Shown one piece after another: positions 9,095 through 20,684 of a stretch of DNA of 64,000 nucleotides (position 1 is its first letter; each line of letters starts with the position of its first letter). Made by a program: the position numbers and the translations under genes. The notes below the pieces were generated by a model. The model was given only the letters and a program-made list of their open reading frames with translations. It did no database searches and was not told the DNA's origin. Where the stretch lies: the NCBI GenBank assembly GCA_963576565.1, contig OY755038.1, positions 178,180,438 to 178,244,437 on the forward strand, written 5' to 3'. This stretch comes from Aspidapion aeneum (lineage: Eukaryota; Arthropoda; Insecta; Coleoptera; Brentidae).

Positions 9095-9196
9095 GGGACA
9101 GACTTGGGGCATGGCAAAAAGAGCCTACTCTGGCCTACTTGTCAGACCTGCGGGTCAACCCCCCTCACTACTACTACTACTACTTTCGGAAAAATA

Positions 9197-9893
9197 CCTG
9201 AAGTTTACCGCATCCAAATCGATGTTTTTCTTATAGTTTATAGTAGGGTGACACGTACAGTTTTTTGTAAATTATGTGTAATGGATGTTCTTTTAGATCT
9301 GTCAATTTTTTTATTAAAAATTAGGTAATATTTTGTCGCATGTTCAATTTAATATTACAAATCCCAGTTTTCCTTTTAAAACTAATAATACAAAAACTAA
9401 CTGTTATTAGTTTTTGAACTTTTTAAATATAAGACAGTAGGTTATGTTTGAAACTTCCTGCTGAAATTAATTTGGCATTGTTCCTTATATGTTCCACCTT
9501 CTTCAGATAGCATATTGGTTCTATAATTGAATTATATATTCTAATGGTTATTTAATTTAATTGAATTTAACGGCTGCTATTACTAAAAAAACGAAAAACA
9601 ATTAGGTACTACATAACTGAAGTATTATAAAAAAGGATAAGGAATATATTTCTGAGAGAAAGTCGGTTAAGTATGATAGCAATTTGTGGGTGTGCTGTGT
9701 ACATTTAGGAACCACAAAGCGACAGAAATCATATTTTAAGTTTAATAATAATTAATAATTAATGTTTGTATTGTCACAAAAAAATATATAAATACACATG
9801 CTTCGTATATCTAAAACTATGATGTGTGGCAAAGGTCAGAGTTCGCGCTGCCTGCTAGTTTGTTTAGCACGCTCTTCCACTCAGTCCCAGATA
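9197..9893. other. No gene seen
   Basis: AT-rich sequence with no ORF, TIR or recognised repeat. Confidence 0.5.
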
Positions 9894-9895
9894 TA

Positions 9896-10469
9896 CAGGT
9901 TGTTTCAAAATTCAATAACATAATTCTTCTTGAGTGATTCTAAGACAAAAAGTTCATATAAACATAGGTCTACATACGCTTAGTTTTCGAGATAATATTT
10001 TTTATTTATTTTGATATAGTCGCCATGCTATACCGAAGCATTTTTTATTTTGATAATGGCAGTCTTTGGTACAAAAGGGTTTTTTTTAAACGGTTAGAGA
10101 TACGAAAAAATTGCAAGAGACAAAAAAGTTTGCAAAGGAAACAACGATTTTATTTCTTGATTTAGAATCTACCAGTGGATTACAACAAAAAAATATCCCA
10201 GGAAAAAGCTGACATGACCCCTGAAAAAGTATAACCTTGTAGATTTTTACTATCGTTTGGCATGTCTTATAGTGTACTGACAACATTGAGCAGCATATCT
10301 CAAAAACTGCATGAGCTATAAACAAAAAACTAATAAATATATGAAATTTTAACACCCTGTATCTCGAAAACTAAGCGTTTGCGTGTCTATGTTTATTTAA
10401 ACTTTTTGACTAACAATTACTTAAGAAATTCAAAACTAAAATTATTTTATTGAGTTTTGAAACACCTTG
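9896..10469. mobile_element. Mariner-type MITE (TA target)
   Basis: Inverted ends CAGGTTGTTTCAAAATTCAA and its partner CAAGGTGTTTCAAAACTCAA are flanked by TA at 9894-9895 and 10470-10471. The CAGGGTGTTTC-like tip is shared with the elements at 16,941 and 19,951. No transposase is present: the 89-codon minus frame inside is not conserved coding. Confidence 0.75.
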
Positions 10470-10471
10470 TA

Positions 10472-12061
10472 TAAATAAAAAATTGTATATTTTAGAAATT
10501 CAGTAGAAAAAAAACTGTGTACCAAGTAAAACATAGTACATACATAAGTTTGAAATACATATTTTAAGTCCTACAAGTTCCACAACGGCACAGAATTTTG
10601 TCTTCTTTTTAAAAACAATTTTTGTATGAGAAGAGGACACTCTGATCTATCTTTTATATTTCACCAGAAAGATTTCGTTGAGCCTTTACTTATGGATAAT
10701 AAAAACATCTCTCTCTGATCTGGTTTATTTAGGAAAATACCTGTTATGTCTGATCGTGGACACATTTCCCTACCCAAATGCAAAAGTGAGTTTTAAAAAG
10801 TTATGTCATATCATTAAATAAAACTCTTCAGTCCTTATGAAATCGGACTGGGGGCAGATTGTGGTAGGTTGGTTGTGAGGGGGCTGGTTGTGGGGGGAGG
10901 GGAATCTCTTACTTTACCCCTTCCCATAGAAATACAGGCAGTTATCATTTTGTAGGAATCTATTTGTATATTATTATTAAACTACAAAAACAGCAATTAA
11001 AGTAAAATAATGTTTTCCTTTTTTAGGGAAGCTTAGTTTTTTATAATGAGTCACTTAATTATGTTACAAAAATTCTAGAAACAAAAGAGCAGGAAGGCCT
11101 AGTCCGCATGCTATTTGTGGACTTGGTCTGCGCCCCTGATAGATTATGTTCATTTCGTTTGAAGGGGGCTAATTTTGATCTTAGAGGGCTTACCCTCCTT
11201 CCCCCAAGCTACTTCCTTGGCGTATAAACATACATTCATTCCATTCTTTCAATAAATTTTGGTTTTGGTAATATCTAGTTCTACCAAGAAAAATTGCATT
11301 GGATATCTGATTTGGCCCACTGTGCTTGTTACTACGTCATCTAAGGCCCGGCAGTCTGCAATTCACAACAAAAAATAAGCTTGTGTTCTCAATGAACTTC
11401 TAAACAAGTTCATTGGGTGTTCTGCATAAAGTGGGTTAGGAATTTAATGTTTATATTTATTATTTATGTTCAACGTTCGATAGTTTTGGTTGTTTAGCTG
11501 TTGGGCCGTATGTCCAAACGTAAGTATTAGTCTAGTGTTGTCTAGTATTTCGCTAACAAGCCCTTTTGGGCACCCTTTGCCAAAAAATGTTTTTTTTTTC
11601 ACTTGGAAATATTTCTAAAGGCAGGCTTTTCCAAAATAATTAGAGCTAGAAAATTTGCATCTTCTTGAAAATTATTGGTTTTTAATATGGATTTTTTTTG
11701 TTACAGGTTACTTATGTGTCTACAAGGCAACAAAGACAAACTTCTTAAGGTTGCAAGCAATCCCTATCATCTGCTATGTTGGTCCAAATAAAAAACTTGT
11801 TGCAGAGAAATAAACATCCTTCGAGACCAGCACAAGACCAGTAGATGCCACCCAAATCTCTGATATGATTTATTCTGTTATAGTAATGTAACTATGTGAA
11901 TGTAAAATAGAATGGAATCAAATAATATTTGTTAATTATTATCAAAAATAATATTATTCATAAGAAAAGTGCATAAAGTGATTACATTTCCACAAACAAA
12001 AACAGTTGAACAATATATGAAGTGAAGTTCAGTTTGATAATAGTTTGTGAGAAATAGGTAC
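10472..12061. other. No gene seen
   Basis: Unremarkable AT-rich sequence with a G-rich patch at 10,850-10,905. No ORF or repeat boundary could be supported. Confidence 0.5.
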
Positions 12062-12312
12062 CAGGCACATAGATAAGGGAGGGCACTGGGGGACATTTCC
12101 CCCCTTCTTGAACAAGTTTCTATCATGAAATTTTAGTGTCTTGGACAAAAATTGGGCACATCACCACTAAAATGTTCTGTATTCAGTGGATTTGCCTCCG
12201 TCAAGCATTTCTGCCTACCCTGTTCAAAACATCATGCACCGTCACTGAATAACAGCACAGCACTTTCTATATGGGAGTATCCCCCCAGAAAAAAATGCTA
12301 TCTATGTGCCTG
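12062..12312. mobile_element. hAT-like MITE, decayed TSD
   Basis: Ends are CAGGCACATAGATA and its inverse, tatctatgtgcctg. The flanking octamers ataggtac and ctacatac match at 5 of 8 positions, which fits an old 8-bp hAT duplication. No coding sequence. Confidence 0.55.
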
Positions 12313-12772
12313 CTACATACTTTGAGTACATGTTTTACAGAACATTTTTTGTTCGGTTCTCCAGAAGGATAATTATTCAATAAAATTTTCTTGAAAATGT
12401 TTTTGCACAAATTTCCGTTCAAAGAAAATGTTTAGGACGAAATAATTTTGTACAAGTTTCCATTTAAACGATAAAATTAATTTTAAAGATATTTGTGCAA
12501 CCTGCTTTTTTTCTATGAGGGTTATCAAAAATAACTACTACATACATATTTTTACTCAAATGTCAAAAAATGCTTCAAACATGCTCCATGTTCTAAAAAA
12601 ATGTAAAATCTTAATTTTAGAGAGTTTGTTTGCACAAATAACCATTTAAAAAAAATGTTTTTGGAGAAATTTCCATACAAGGAAAATGTTTTAGGAGAAA
12701 ATGATTTAGAAGAATTTTCCATTTGAACATATTTTTACTCAAATGTTACAAAAACTGCAAAATCTTAATTTT

Positions 12773-13130
12773 AAAAATTAGAGTTTATGTGAAAATATGC
12801 CATGTGTCATGCCAAACGAAAGGTAATTGAGTCTGTAGTTAACATAATAAATTTAACTTCTTTAAAAAAATGGGTGGGAGTCAATTTCAAAAATTAGAGT
12901 TTAAGTGAAAATATGTCGTCTGTGATCTCAAACGAAAGGTAATTGAGTCTGGAGTTAAACAAAATACATTTTCGTTAAAAAAAAAGGGTTGGGGTAGATT
13001 TCAAAAATTAGAGATTAAGTCAAAACATGGCTTGTGTGGTATCAAACAAAAGGTAATTGAGTCTGGAGTTGAATAAAATATATTTCAGTTTTTAGTTATA
13101 TTAGCTCACACATACACTTTAACTATAGTA
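12773..13130. repeat. Three tandem ~116-124-bp repeats
   Basis: aaaaattagag(t/a)tta starts units at 12,773, 12,889 and 13,013. Each contains caaacgaaaggtaattgagt or a near copy. Flanking stretches (12,340-12,770 and 13,250-13,460) hold degenerate repeats of (a/t)tttccattcaaggaaaatg. No coding potential. Confidence 0.7.
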
Positions 13131-13678
13131 CCTAGTGTGAGAGGTACCCATATATTGGCAGAGTATTTTTATAATCACCAAAAATACATAAAAAAAAATA
13201 AAGTACCTTACTAAGATTCTAAATCAATAATTAAATTTAAAAAAACATTTTCTTCAAAAGGATAATCATTCAATAAAATTTTCTTTATACAGAAAATTGT
13301 TCAAAAACATTTTGTTCGATTGGAAGTTTGTTCGAACAAATTTCTATTTAAAGAAAATGTTTTTGAACTTATTTTCGTTCAAGGAAAATGTTTTAGAAGA
13401 CAATTATTTCAAATAAGATTTTTTATTAGAACATATTGATACAAAAAATGTAAAATTTTTAGATAACTTTTTTTTCTATAATAACCAAAAACTTAAAGTT
13501 TTTGATTTAAAATAAAGGACTGAAAAGTCATTATTCAGTGACCCAATAAAAGTGAAAAAAAGTACCTACTGCATAAGGTTTCTAAATAATTTATTTAAAA
13601 AAAAAATTGAATTATATTATACAAGTAAATAATAATTTATTCTAGCACTGTCGAAACAATGATTCTTCTCATCTCATC

Positions 13679-13990
13679 CAGCGGCGTAGCGTGCCCGAAA
13701 GGGCGGGGGGCGACAGCTAAAAAGGGCGCCTCTGAAAACTGATGAAAAATCTTGTGGCAAAAAAAAACAAAAAGGTCAAAAAGGCGCCTCTCACAAATCT
13801 TGCGACCAAAAAAAAACAAAAAAAAAACAAAAAAAAAAGGTCTTTATGTCGTTAGTTTCCTTTGGCACCCACTCAAATGGCCATTACCGGCCCGACTAAA
13901 GCTGAGGGCGCTTCGGCCACCTATGTGGCGCCACTACCCTGGGGGCGGGGGGGGGGGGCGACGAACCCCCCCCCCCACGCTACGGCACTG
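13679..13990. mobile_element. hAT MITE, exact 8-bp TSD
   Basis: Ends CAGCGGCGTAGCGTG and the inverse of CAGTGCCGTAGCGTG form the classic hAT tip, flanked by the exact octamer atctcatc (13,671-13,678, 13,991-13,998). The interior has G/C homopolymers and A-rich runs. Frames inside it are artefacts of composition. Confidence 0.88.
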
Positions 13991-14240
13991 ATCTCATCTT
14001 ATCTTCATGGACAGTACCTATAGGTATGCAAAGTTAAATTTAAAAAAATACAAAAAATGGATAGGATATATGTCATAGGCTTGTAGCAATAAATAATGAT
14101 TTTAGTTGTGGGGGTTGCTATAGTCTATAGTTAAAAAAGCTATAGTAAGTACCTATAAGCAGATAGTGTACCTATAACCCTGCCAAATTAAATTAACAAA
14201 AGAAGCACCTATTAAAAATTGGTAAACTAACCATGTATAA

Positions 14241-14395
14241 CATGGGCGTAGTCAGGGTCTCACTCAGGGTGGGGCAAAAAAGAAAAAAATTTTATAGCTC
14301 CCCTTTAATTCTTGTATTACTAAATGAGCTAAAGCCAGGATGGTGCAGGTGACAAGACAGGGTGGGGCAAGTGCCCCACCCTGACTACGCCCATG
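14241..14395. mobile_element. hAT MITE (155 bp), exact 8-bp TSD
   Basis: Ends CATGGGCGTAGTCAGGG and its inverse are flanked by the exact octamer atgtataa (14,233-14,240, 14,396-14,403). Too short to code. Confidence 0.87.
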
Positions 14396-14403
14396 ATGTA
14401 TAA

Positions 14404-15430
14404 CCATCCAAAGAACACCAATATTATTTAAATGTTTTATTACCAAATTTGATTTAAGCCCCTCAAAAAAATTGATCCAGTTATATTCCTTATAAGGAAT
14501 ATAAACACTCAAGAGGGGGAGATTGGCTTTGCGTCATGATTACAGGCAATGTTTTTTTAATGTGTTTTTTCTTGAAAATGCGTTACGAGGGGGAGTTAAA
14601 AATCCTGACTTTTTGCGTTGCATAATTTAAGGATGTTCCCCTATACATATCCATCATTTTGAATTTTTATGATAATTTTAACTTTGTATACTAACTATAG
14701 GTAGGTACGTTTCTTTTCATATTTCATCAGGAGATTTTATGAGTGAAGCTTCAAGACTATGTAGAACTATTATCTTCTCGTCTTTTGTGAGGGGCATATT
14801 TAAAAGAAATGGAGCCCCTCTGGGATGGAAAACTTTGTATACTATGTTTCCCGTCTTATATCATCAGGAGATTTTATAGGTGAGGCTTCGTGTAGAACCA
14901 CAGAGGTTATCCAAGTAGAGCTATCCAAATCTTCTTGTCTTTTGTGAGAGGCGTATTTAAAAGAAATGGAGCCTCTCTCTGGGATAATAATCCGCCCCAC
15001 AGAACACCATATCCGCACGTGTAAGAAATCAACTTATCATTTTTTTATAACTAGTAATATAATTTTTAAAAAAATTCTGTTTGTTTATTGTGAAATTCCT
15101 TCATACTTGTCTGTCAAAGTAACTGTCATAAAAATCACGGCGAACTCGATTTTCTGAAATAAGTGAAAGAATTCTACCAAGCTGCACTGACAACACTGCG
15201 GCTCGCGATCACTGACTTGCATGAACACTGAGAAATAAATTCGACGTACAATTCGTGTCGGAAAACGGTTTTTGTTTCCTTCATAGAATGAAATTCGTAA
15301 GAAAATTAGCTCTAGAATGTTGTGTTTACTAATATCTAAGGTTGTTTTGCCTTTTTGGTTCAAAATATTGAGCAGAAACCTCCCACGATATTTTGCCAGT
15401 TCTAGTTGAACTCAATGCAGCCCAATTTTA
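14404..15430. other. No gene; a degenerate ~137-bp tandem duplication
   Basis: tcatcaggagattttat occurs near 14,724 and 14,861, each followed by a related block ending in ggagc(c)cctct. The rest, including a 92-codon minus frame at 15,085-15,363, shows no family resemblance. Confidence 0.5.
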
Positions 15431-15501
15431 TATGGCTAAAAATTTTAGCTGGCTAAAAACGATCGGAGGTCTAATCCACAAAAATCGACCCCCTGACACT
15501 A
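15431..15501 (+). repeat. Gypsy-leader-like fragment
   Basis: Aligns over about 70 bp with the minus-strand leader of the Gypsy element (5,810-5,880), sharing aaaacgatcgga and atcg(g/a)ccccctg. It lies in the opposite orientation to the LTR it abuts, so it is not a simple element end. Confidence 0.5.
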
Positions 15502-15703
15502 TGTACGATTGTCTCTATTAAGCCTTTTATATTATTGTAGTTTTAAGTAACTTTAATTTAATAAAAACTCAAGAGCGTTTTAAACTAAATGTGTATTTTA
15601 AAAGACCCAAAGAACAATGTCTTTCCCTAAACAGAAGAGCTGATCATTTGGCAACAATCTTGGAATCATAAATAAAAGTGGTTTATGAAACACCTACTGT
15701 ACA
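15502..15703 (-). repeat. Second 202-bp Gypsy LTR (solo)
   Basis: Same length and near-identical sequence to 3,015-3,216, with TGTACG/TGTACA ends. No polypurine tract follows and no target duplication is visible, so it is a solo LTR or a rearranged fragment. Confidence 0.8.
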
Positions 15704-16562
15704 ATAAACAATAAGGCATTTTATGAAATTTGATTGGAGCCAAGGCGTAGCTGGCGAGTGAAAATATTTTTAGCATTCTGCGTCTCGTAAACTGTTAAAC
15801 ATTCAGTTAGTTTTTATATTTTGAATTAAAAAAAATACGGTTTATCCCTACTATTATTGGTTTAATGTGTAAGTAGCGAAAAAGTGATAACTTATTGACT
15901 GCCGCATCGCTATACTCAAATTCTGGGAAACTTTGATTTCCCTTCCTCGAACAACGCATCTGTTTGGTCCATGCAGCTAATTTCTCATGGTTTTGACGCG
16001 GAGGAAATTATTTTCAGTGAAATTCATTCTACTGGAGAGAGAGAGAGAGAGAAAAATAAAAACAAAAAATTCCATTTAAAATGATGTTATTAGCGTTAAA
16101 ATTGAGAGAAATTGCATGTGTGGACAAATCAGAGAATGTATTCCAAGAAAAGGTCCAAAGGTACCAATAATTTTATATTTAAAACAAAAATTCCTAACAA
16201 CTGTCAAAGTTCTCTATCTCATCTGTGGTAAAAAAAAAATAATTAAAACGTACCAAAGGGTTCTACTCGACTCACTTTTTCCTTTCATCAATTCCATAAA
16301 AGAAATTTTTTTTCTCAAGTAAAATTTAATTTTTCCACGCCTCGTTTTCGAGACACGGGTTTATTATACGCAACATGATCAATGTACCTATGTTACACTG
16401 GACTTTCTTTTTAACTTTCTTTTCGAAAGATTGCATTCAAGTCCACATCTTTACGCTTTCTAAATGACATGGCTGGTCCACTTATTATAGTCTTTTAATT
16501 TCTAAAGGTATTTAGATAACATGTAGGTTCTTAAATTAAAACCAACTACCGTACCGGCATTA
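15704..16562. other. No gene; (GA)n microsatellite
   Basis: AT-rich sequence with a (GA)n run at about 16,034-16,052. The 68-codon frame at 16,116 has no recognisable content. Confidence 0.5.
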
Positions 16563-16940
16563 TACACTGAGAGAAGAATTTTGTAACAATAACAAACATT
16601 TTGTAACTGTTACCAAATGCGTTGCCCATATTTGGCTTATTAGATATTTGTTTGCAGGTAACAATTCATAAATTTCAACAATTGAAACAAATATTTGTTA
16701 ATAAAAACAAAATGGTCTGGTAATAGTTAAAAAAAAGCTACATTAAGCACTAATATATTGTTGGTATTTAAAAATATATGTGAGTTTAATTATTAATATA
16801 CTGTATATTTATTATAAGGATCATTCTTATTTAATATTAAATTAATTAATTATGGGTTATTATATAATTAGTAGCTGTAATTATATTTAGTTATTTTGCA
16901 TTAATAAGATATTTGTGGGTTTTACGTTCTGTTTAATATA

Positions 16941-17351
16941 CAGGGTGTTCATTTTAAAACTTCCCACCCCAGATTTCTCGAAAATGATTTAAAAAAAAAA
17001 AAGCAAAAACACGTCAATTAATTTATTAAGGAGGATTTTTGGTTATCTTAAAAGTACACACCCCCTTTGAGGGGTACATTTTACCCCTATATTTTGAATA
17101 TGGAAAGTGGGTCAAGTGACACTTTTTTTAAGGTTTTTTAAATATCTTTACAAAGGTGTACAAACTTTGAAAATCTATCAATTTGTTTTTGACATATTCA
17201 CTTATTTTTTCAAAGGGGGTGTGTACTACAAAAACTATAAGATAGCCAAAATGTGTCCTCCTTAATAAATTAATTGACATGTTTTTACTTTCTCTCAAAA
17301 AAAATCATTTTCGAGAAATCTGGGTTGGGAAGTTTTAAAATGAACACCCTG
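16941..17351. mobile_element. Palindromic mariner-type MITE in copy A
   Basis: Long inverted ends, CAGGGTGTTCATTTTAAAAC and its inverse, extend for about 50 bp through a shared block ending tcgaaaatgatt. TA flanks both sides. The same MITE is in copy B (31,573-31,995), so it was present before the two copies separated. Confidence 0.82.
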
Positions 17352-17353
17352 TA

Positions 17354-17517
17354 TATTTCTATAGGGTTAATGGAAATAAGGACACCAATTTTGATCACAC
17401 ACACCTGTATTTCTTCCTCAGGCTACACACCTTAGCCTTAGGAAAATGAATCGTTGAAAAGAAATAAAGTTGTGTGATCAGAATTGGTGTCTTTTTTCCC
17501 ATTAACCCTATAGAAAT
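17354..17517. repeat. Small palindromic repeat beside the MITE
   Basis: The arms atttctatagggttaatgg and its inverse, each followed by an (a/g)ttggtgtc / gacaccaat block, enclose a short loop. The counterpart is in copy B near 32,000-32,190. No coding sequence. Confidence 0.65.
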
Positions 17518-17831
17518 GAATAAGGTATAGAATAATAAGAGAATTTTAATAATAATAAAAAGCAAGTTCTTTTGATGAAAAAAATTTATTTGTACTTTAT
17601 TATAAAAATAAAAAGATCATGGATCTTTTTAAACCTGTGGAGTCTATGCATATTAACCCATATACAAATATAAAAAAATATATGCCCTTTTTGCAGCTTT
17701 TTCTTGAAATACCCTACAAATGTACTCTACTACAATACCTAATATATAAATAAAAAAGAACTAGATATTTTTTTTATAAAATAAGGTTGTAGTCTCAGAG
17801 ACATGAAGTCTGGTAAAGTATGACTGAGCTG

Positions 17832-18075
17832 TCACATCACAATTTTTTTTATGGTGGCTGGTAATCTTTGTTTTTTTTGCAAAGCTTGGTTAATGAGATA
17901 TACCCACGTTTGTTTTACATGAGATGCACACAAAATTTTGTCAAAACTGACATAAACGGATTTTACCTCACTATAAGTTGGGGACTCCACCATTACGAAA
18001 GGCAGCATGGGTAGCGCATGTTTTTTTAAAATGGTTCTCCTTTGTTCAATTATTTCCTCCACCTCCAAGTCAGTG
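17832..18075 (-). CDS. Transposon ORF, last exon, unknown family
   Basis: The minus-strand exon follows a pyrimidine-rich acceptor (ttctttttcaggtcag). Starting just after gtcag puts it in phase with the upstream exon at 18,516-18,633. It encodes about 80 residues, including TDLEVEEIIEQRR, PMLPFVMVESPTYSEVKSVY and VSFDKILCAS, ending at a TGA at 17,832-17,834. The matching exon in copy B has a stop in place of the Cys codon and a frameshift, while most other differences keep the protein similar, so this was a real coding exon. I do not recognise the family. Its position inside the TIRs suggests a transposition-related or accessory protein. A host gene captured by the element is the alternative. 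Confidence 0.5.
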
Positions 18076-18127
18076 CTGACCTGAAAAAGAAAATAAATTT
18101 TATATATTTGTAAATTTAATACAGAAC

Positions 18128-18309
18128 CAGTGGCATATATAAAGGGGGGCCTGGGCCCCCCACTCAAAGTTAAGTTTTTTTTAGATATTTTCCACATATT
18201 TTATGAATATAAACATAAAATAGCCTAAAATACGGCCTCATGAGGTCTCGCCCCCCCCCCCAAACCGTCTCGGGACCCCCCCCAAATTTTTTTTCTATGT
18301 ACGCCACTG
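18128..18309. mobile_element. hAT MITE in the ORF intron, exact 8-bp TSD
   Basis: Ends CAGTGGCATATATAAAGG and cgccactg are flanked by the exact octamer tacagaac (18,120-18,127, 18,310-18,317). Copy B has it at the same place (about 32,606-32,780), so it predates the split. C-homopolymer runs fill the right half. Confidence 0.9.
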
Positions 18310-18515
18310 TACAGAACATTAAACGTTTGCTTTAAGTTAAAAGGTTTAAACTTCACATTTTCATACTAAAGGCTATTTGCTTAAAAATCTTTAATAATTA
18401 ATTCAAAGAATTGAAGTCATGATTCAAATGACATCAAATTTAAAATTATTAAAATCACAAAATACAAATATAAATCATTCTAAAAAAAATAATAAATAAC
18501 ACATACTATACTTAC

Positions 18516-18633
18516 TGCTCTTTAAATAGGCTAGTTTTTGTGATTTCTAATAGGATCTGTGTGGAAGACCAATCAGCAAGATGCATGTTTTTAACCAACA
18601 AAGCCAGATTTGTTTCCATCTTTAGGCGGAAAT
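18516..18633 (-). CDS. Transposon ORF, upstream exon (118 bp)
   Basis: Bounded on the minus strand by an acceptor, ttttggtttcag, and a donor, GCA|GTAAGTATAG. The frame reads through KMETNLALLVKNMHLADW and ends two bases into a codon, which joins in phase with the exon at 18,075. A hAT MITE sits in the intron between them. Earlier exons probably lie towards 18,900: an ATG-containing segment with a possible donor, tttaaag|gtaaat, is near 18,800-18,870, but I could not fix its frame. Copy B preserves this exon with changes at about 32,980-33,105. Confidence 0.45.
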
Positions 18634-19950
18634 CTGAAACCAAAAAAAAAGAGTAGAATTTTATATTAAAAACAAACAAAACCTACGCCTGTGGATACCT
18701 ATCAATCCTATTTACTGTTTGTTTATAAAGCAATCAGTTTCCACAGAACAAAAAGTTTATACAATGAATACGTTTTTTTTCTTGAGGCTATATTTCTACC
18801 GTTAAATATTTACCTTTAAAGCGTTATTCCTGATGACTTTTTGTTCACTTCGACTCTTGCAACCAAAACACCATTATGATGCCATAAAAATACCCGCGTA
18901 TTTAGGTCCGTATTAGTACAAAATCACAAAAACTAAACAATGTTTGGTCAATGTTCTTCCCAAAACATGGCGTCCCCTTGATTTTTGGGCACACTGTCTC
19001 ACTGTCTCCGACGGTCTGTAATACAATGCTACGTAGGGCGTCGGGTCGGTTCGGACTAGACCGCGGCTCACACGTAGGGGAGAGCGGGGCTGGTTGGGCA
19101 TAGGGGCACGTCGAGCCACCCCTATTAACTCGACAATAAAACGTCAGATGCCAGCGCGACCCACGTGGCAAAGTCGTCTTTGAATCTGTAATGTGTGTAT
19201 CTCCAAGGAACAGGTTTTGAACTATTTTTTTTTTGATCTCGAGTTTAATGAAATTATAACTATATATGGTTGCCGACTCTCTCAATTTTGTATGTAGGTG
19301 TGGGGCAAGGACTATAGACATAAAGGACTGCTTAGTTCCATTTAACCTGTGTTAACAAATTGTGCGGGGTGAGGAGAGCGGCGTGACGTCATCACTTGTG
19401 CTAAATCCTTTGTTTACGTTCGTTGTATATGATGTTACTCGTATTTTCAAGAGAGTTTTGTTGATATTTCGCTGAATAGTTTGTGTTTTTTGGATTGTTT
19501 CAGTGCAGTGCTACTAAGAAAAGACATATAAACAGTGTGTAAAAATTCGATTCAGGACAGCGAAGAACGTTTGTTTACAGGGTAAAAAAAATGGCCACGA
19601 TTTTCTTAGCAAATGGGCTTTTTGTTTAATAATATCTATCAAGAAAATTACAAAAGATTGTGAATTGAATTAATATTTTTAATTTATTTCTGTTTTTTTG
19701 TAAAAATGTAATAATAAATATTTTTTTATGTTCTATATTCCCGTTTTTTAATTATCTAATTGTAATAATTAAACTATACATTATGTGCATTTTTTTTCTC
19801 TTTGTTTTTTGTCTATTTGTTAAGAACAATATTTGTGCTTTTCCTTTTTTAAATAAATCAATAAATTTTTCGTCTACCTATATTTCCGTTTTAAATTATT
19901 ATCGCAAAATAATTTCTTTACATACGTTTAAAACAATTGGACAAATTATA

Positions 19951-20684
19951 CAGGGTGTATCATAACTTGGGGGTCATAGTGCAGCAGGTGATAGATGAGG
20001 TTATTTCCAAAAAAAAAGTTTATATAACATAGGGTAAACACACATCTGTTTTTAAGATATAGGATTTTTAATATTAGAGGAGTGGGGGAAAAAGGGTTTT
20101 GCAAAAAAAAGAAAATCTATCACAGACAGTTGAATACTCAGCTAATTGTGATTCAAAAATGTGATACTTCTTTTTTTAATAAAATTACAAGTTAAGAAGA
20201 TACAGGCTGTCAAAATTACCTCCAAAAATGCATAAAAAATAATATATTTTTTTAAAATTAATTTTTGCTTACTTATTCTTTTAAAAAATATCAATAATAT
20301 TTTATTTATTATTATGTGTCGCTAAAGGCTTGATTTTATTAACAAAAAATATTTAAAAAAACATTGTGTTTAATATGGCATTTATAAAAGTTTATATCAA
20401 AAAAATAGTTTTTTCTAAAAAAAATTGACCTTCTAATTTTTTTCAATATAAGTTTTATTTCAATTTATTGCTCTTGTTCTGATACACGACTTTACCCAAT
20501 TTCATGCTTTTACTGCGTTTTTTGAAAAAGTTATTATCAAAAATGTTAAAAAAATTGCCAACTTTGATACTCTGTATCTCTACAAAGAAAGACTTTTGAC
20601 CCATGCATTATAGGAACTTTTTTATCAGACATGCCCTCCTCTATCAGGTGTTGGCCTATGGCCCCTAAGTTATGAAACACCCTG
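19951..20684. mobile_element. Mariner-type MITE inside the pogo element
   Basis: Inverted ends CAGGGTGTATCATAACTT and CAGGGTGTTTCATAACTT are flanked by TA (19,949-19,950; 20,685-20,686). The interior shares blocks (tttttaagatatagga; aatatggcatttataaaag) with the 35-38 kb repeats, so those are relatives. This gives a three-level nest. Confidence 0.82.

Larger units (their letters stand above)
7890..9183 (+). mobile_element. 5'-truncated RNase H-bearing LINE, 13-bp TSD
   Basis: Bounded by the exact 13-bp duplication tttcggaaaaata (7877-7889, 9184-9196). It opens in the C-terminal part of an RT frame and ends in a (TAC)n run (about 9169-9183). That is what target-primed reverse transcription with 5' truncation produces. 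Domain order is end of RT, RNase H, zinc knuckle, short 3' UTR. The presence of RNase H points to the I/Loa/R1-related group. A relative lies at 36.6-37.6 kb. Confidence 0.88.

Noticed and set aside
13752..13991. Lys- and Gly-rich frame
   Set aside because: It is a translation of homopolymer runs inside a hAT MITE with exact target duplications.
18902..19321. Minus-strand 139-codon frame with Pro/Arg-rich segment
   Set aside because: It spans the left TIR of the pogo element and its insertion junction.
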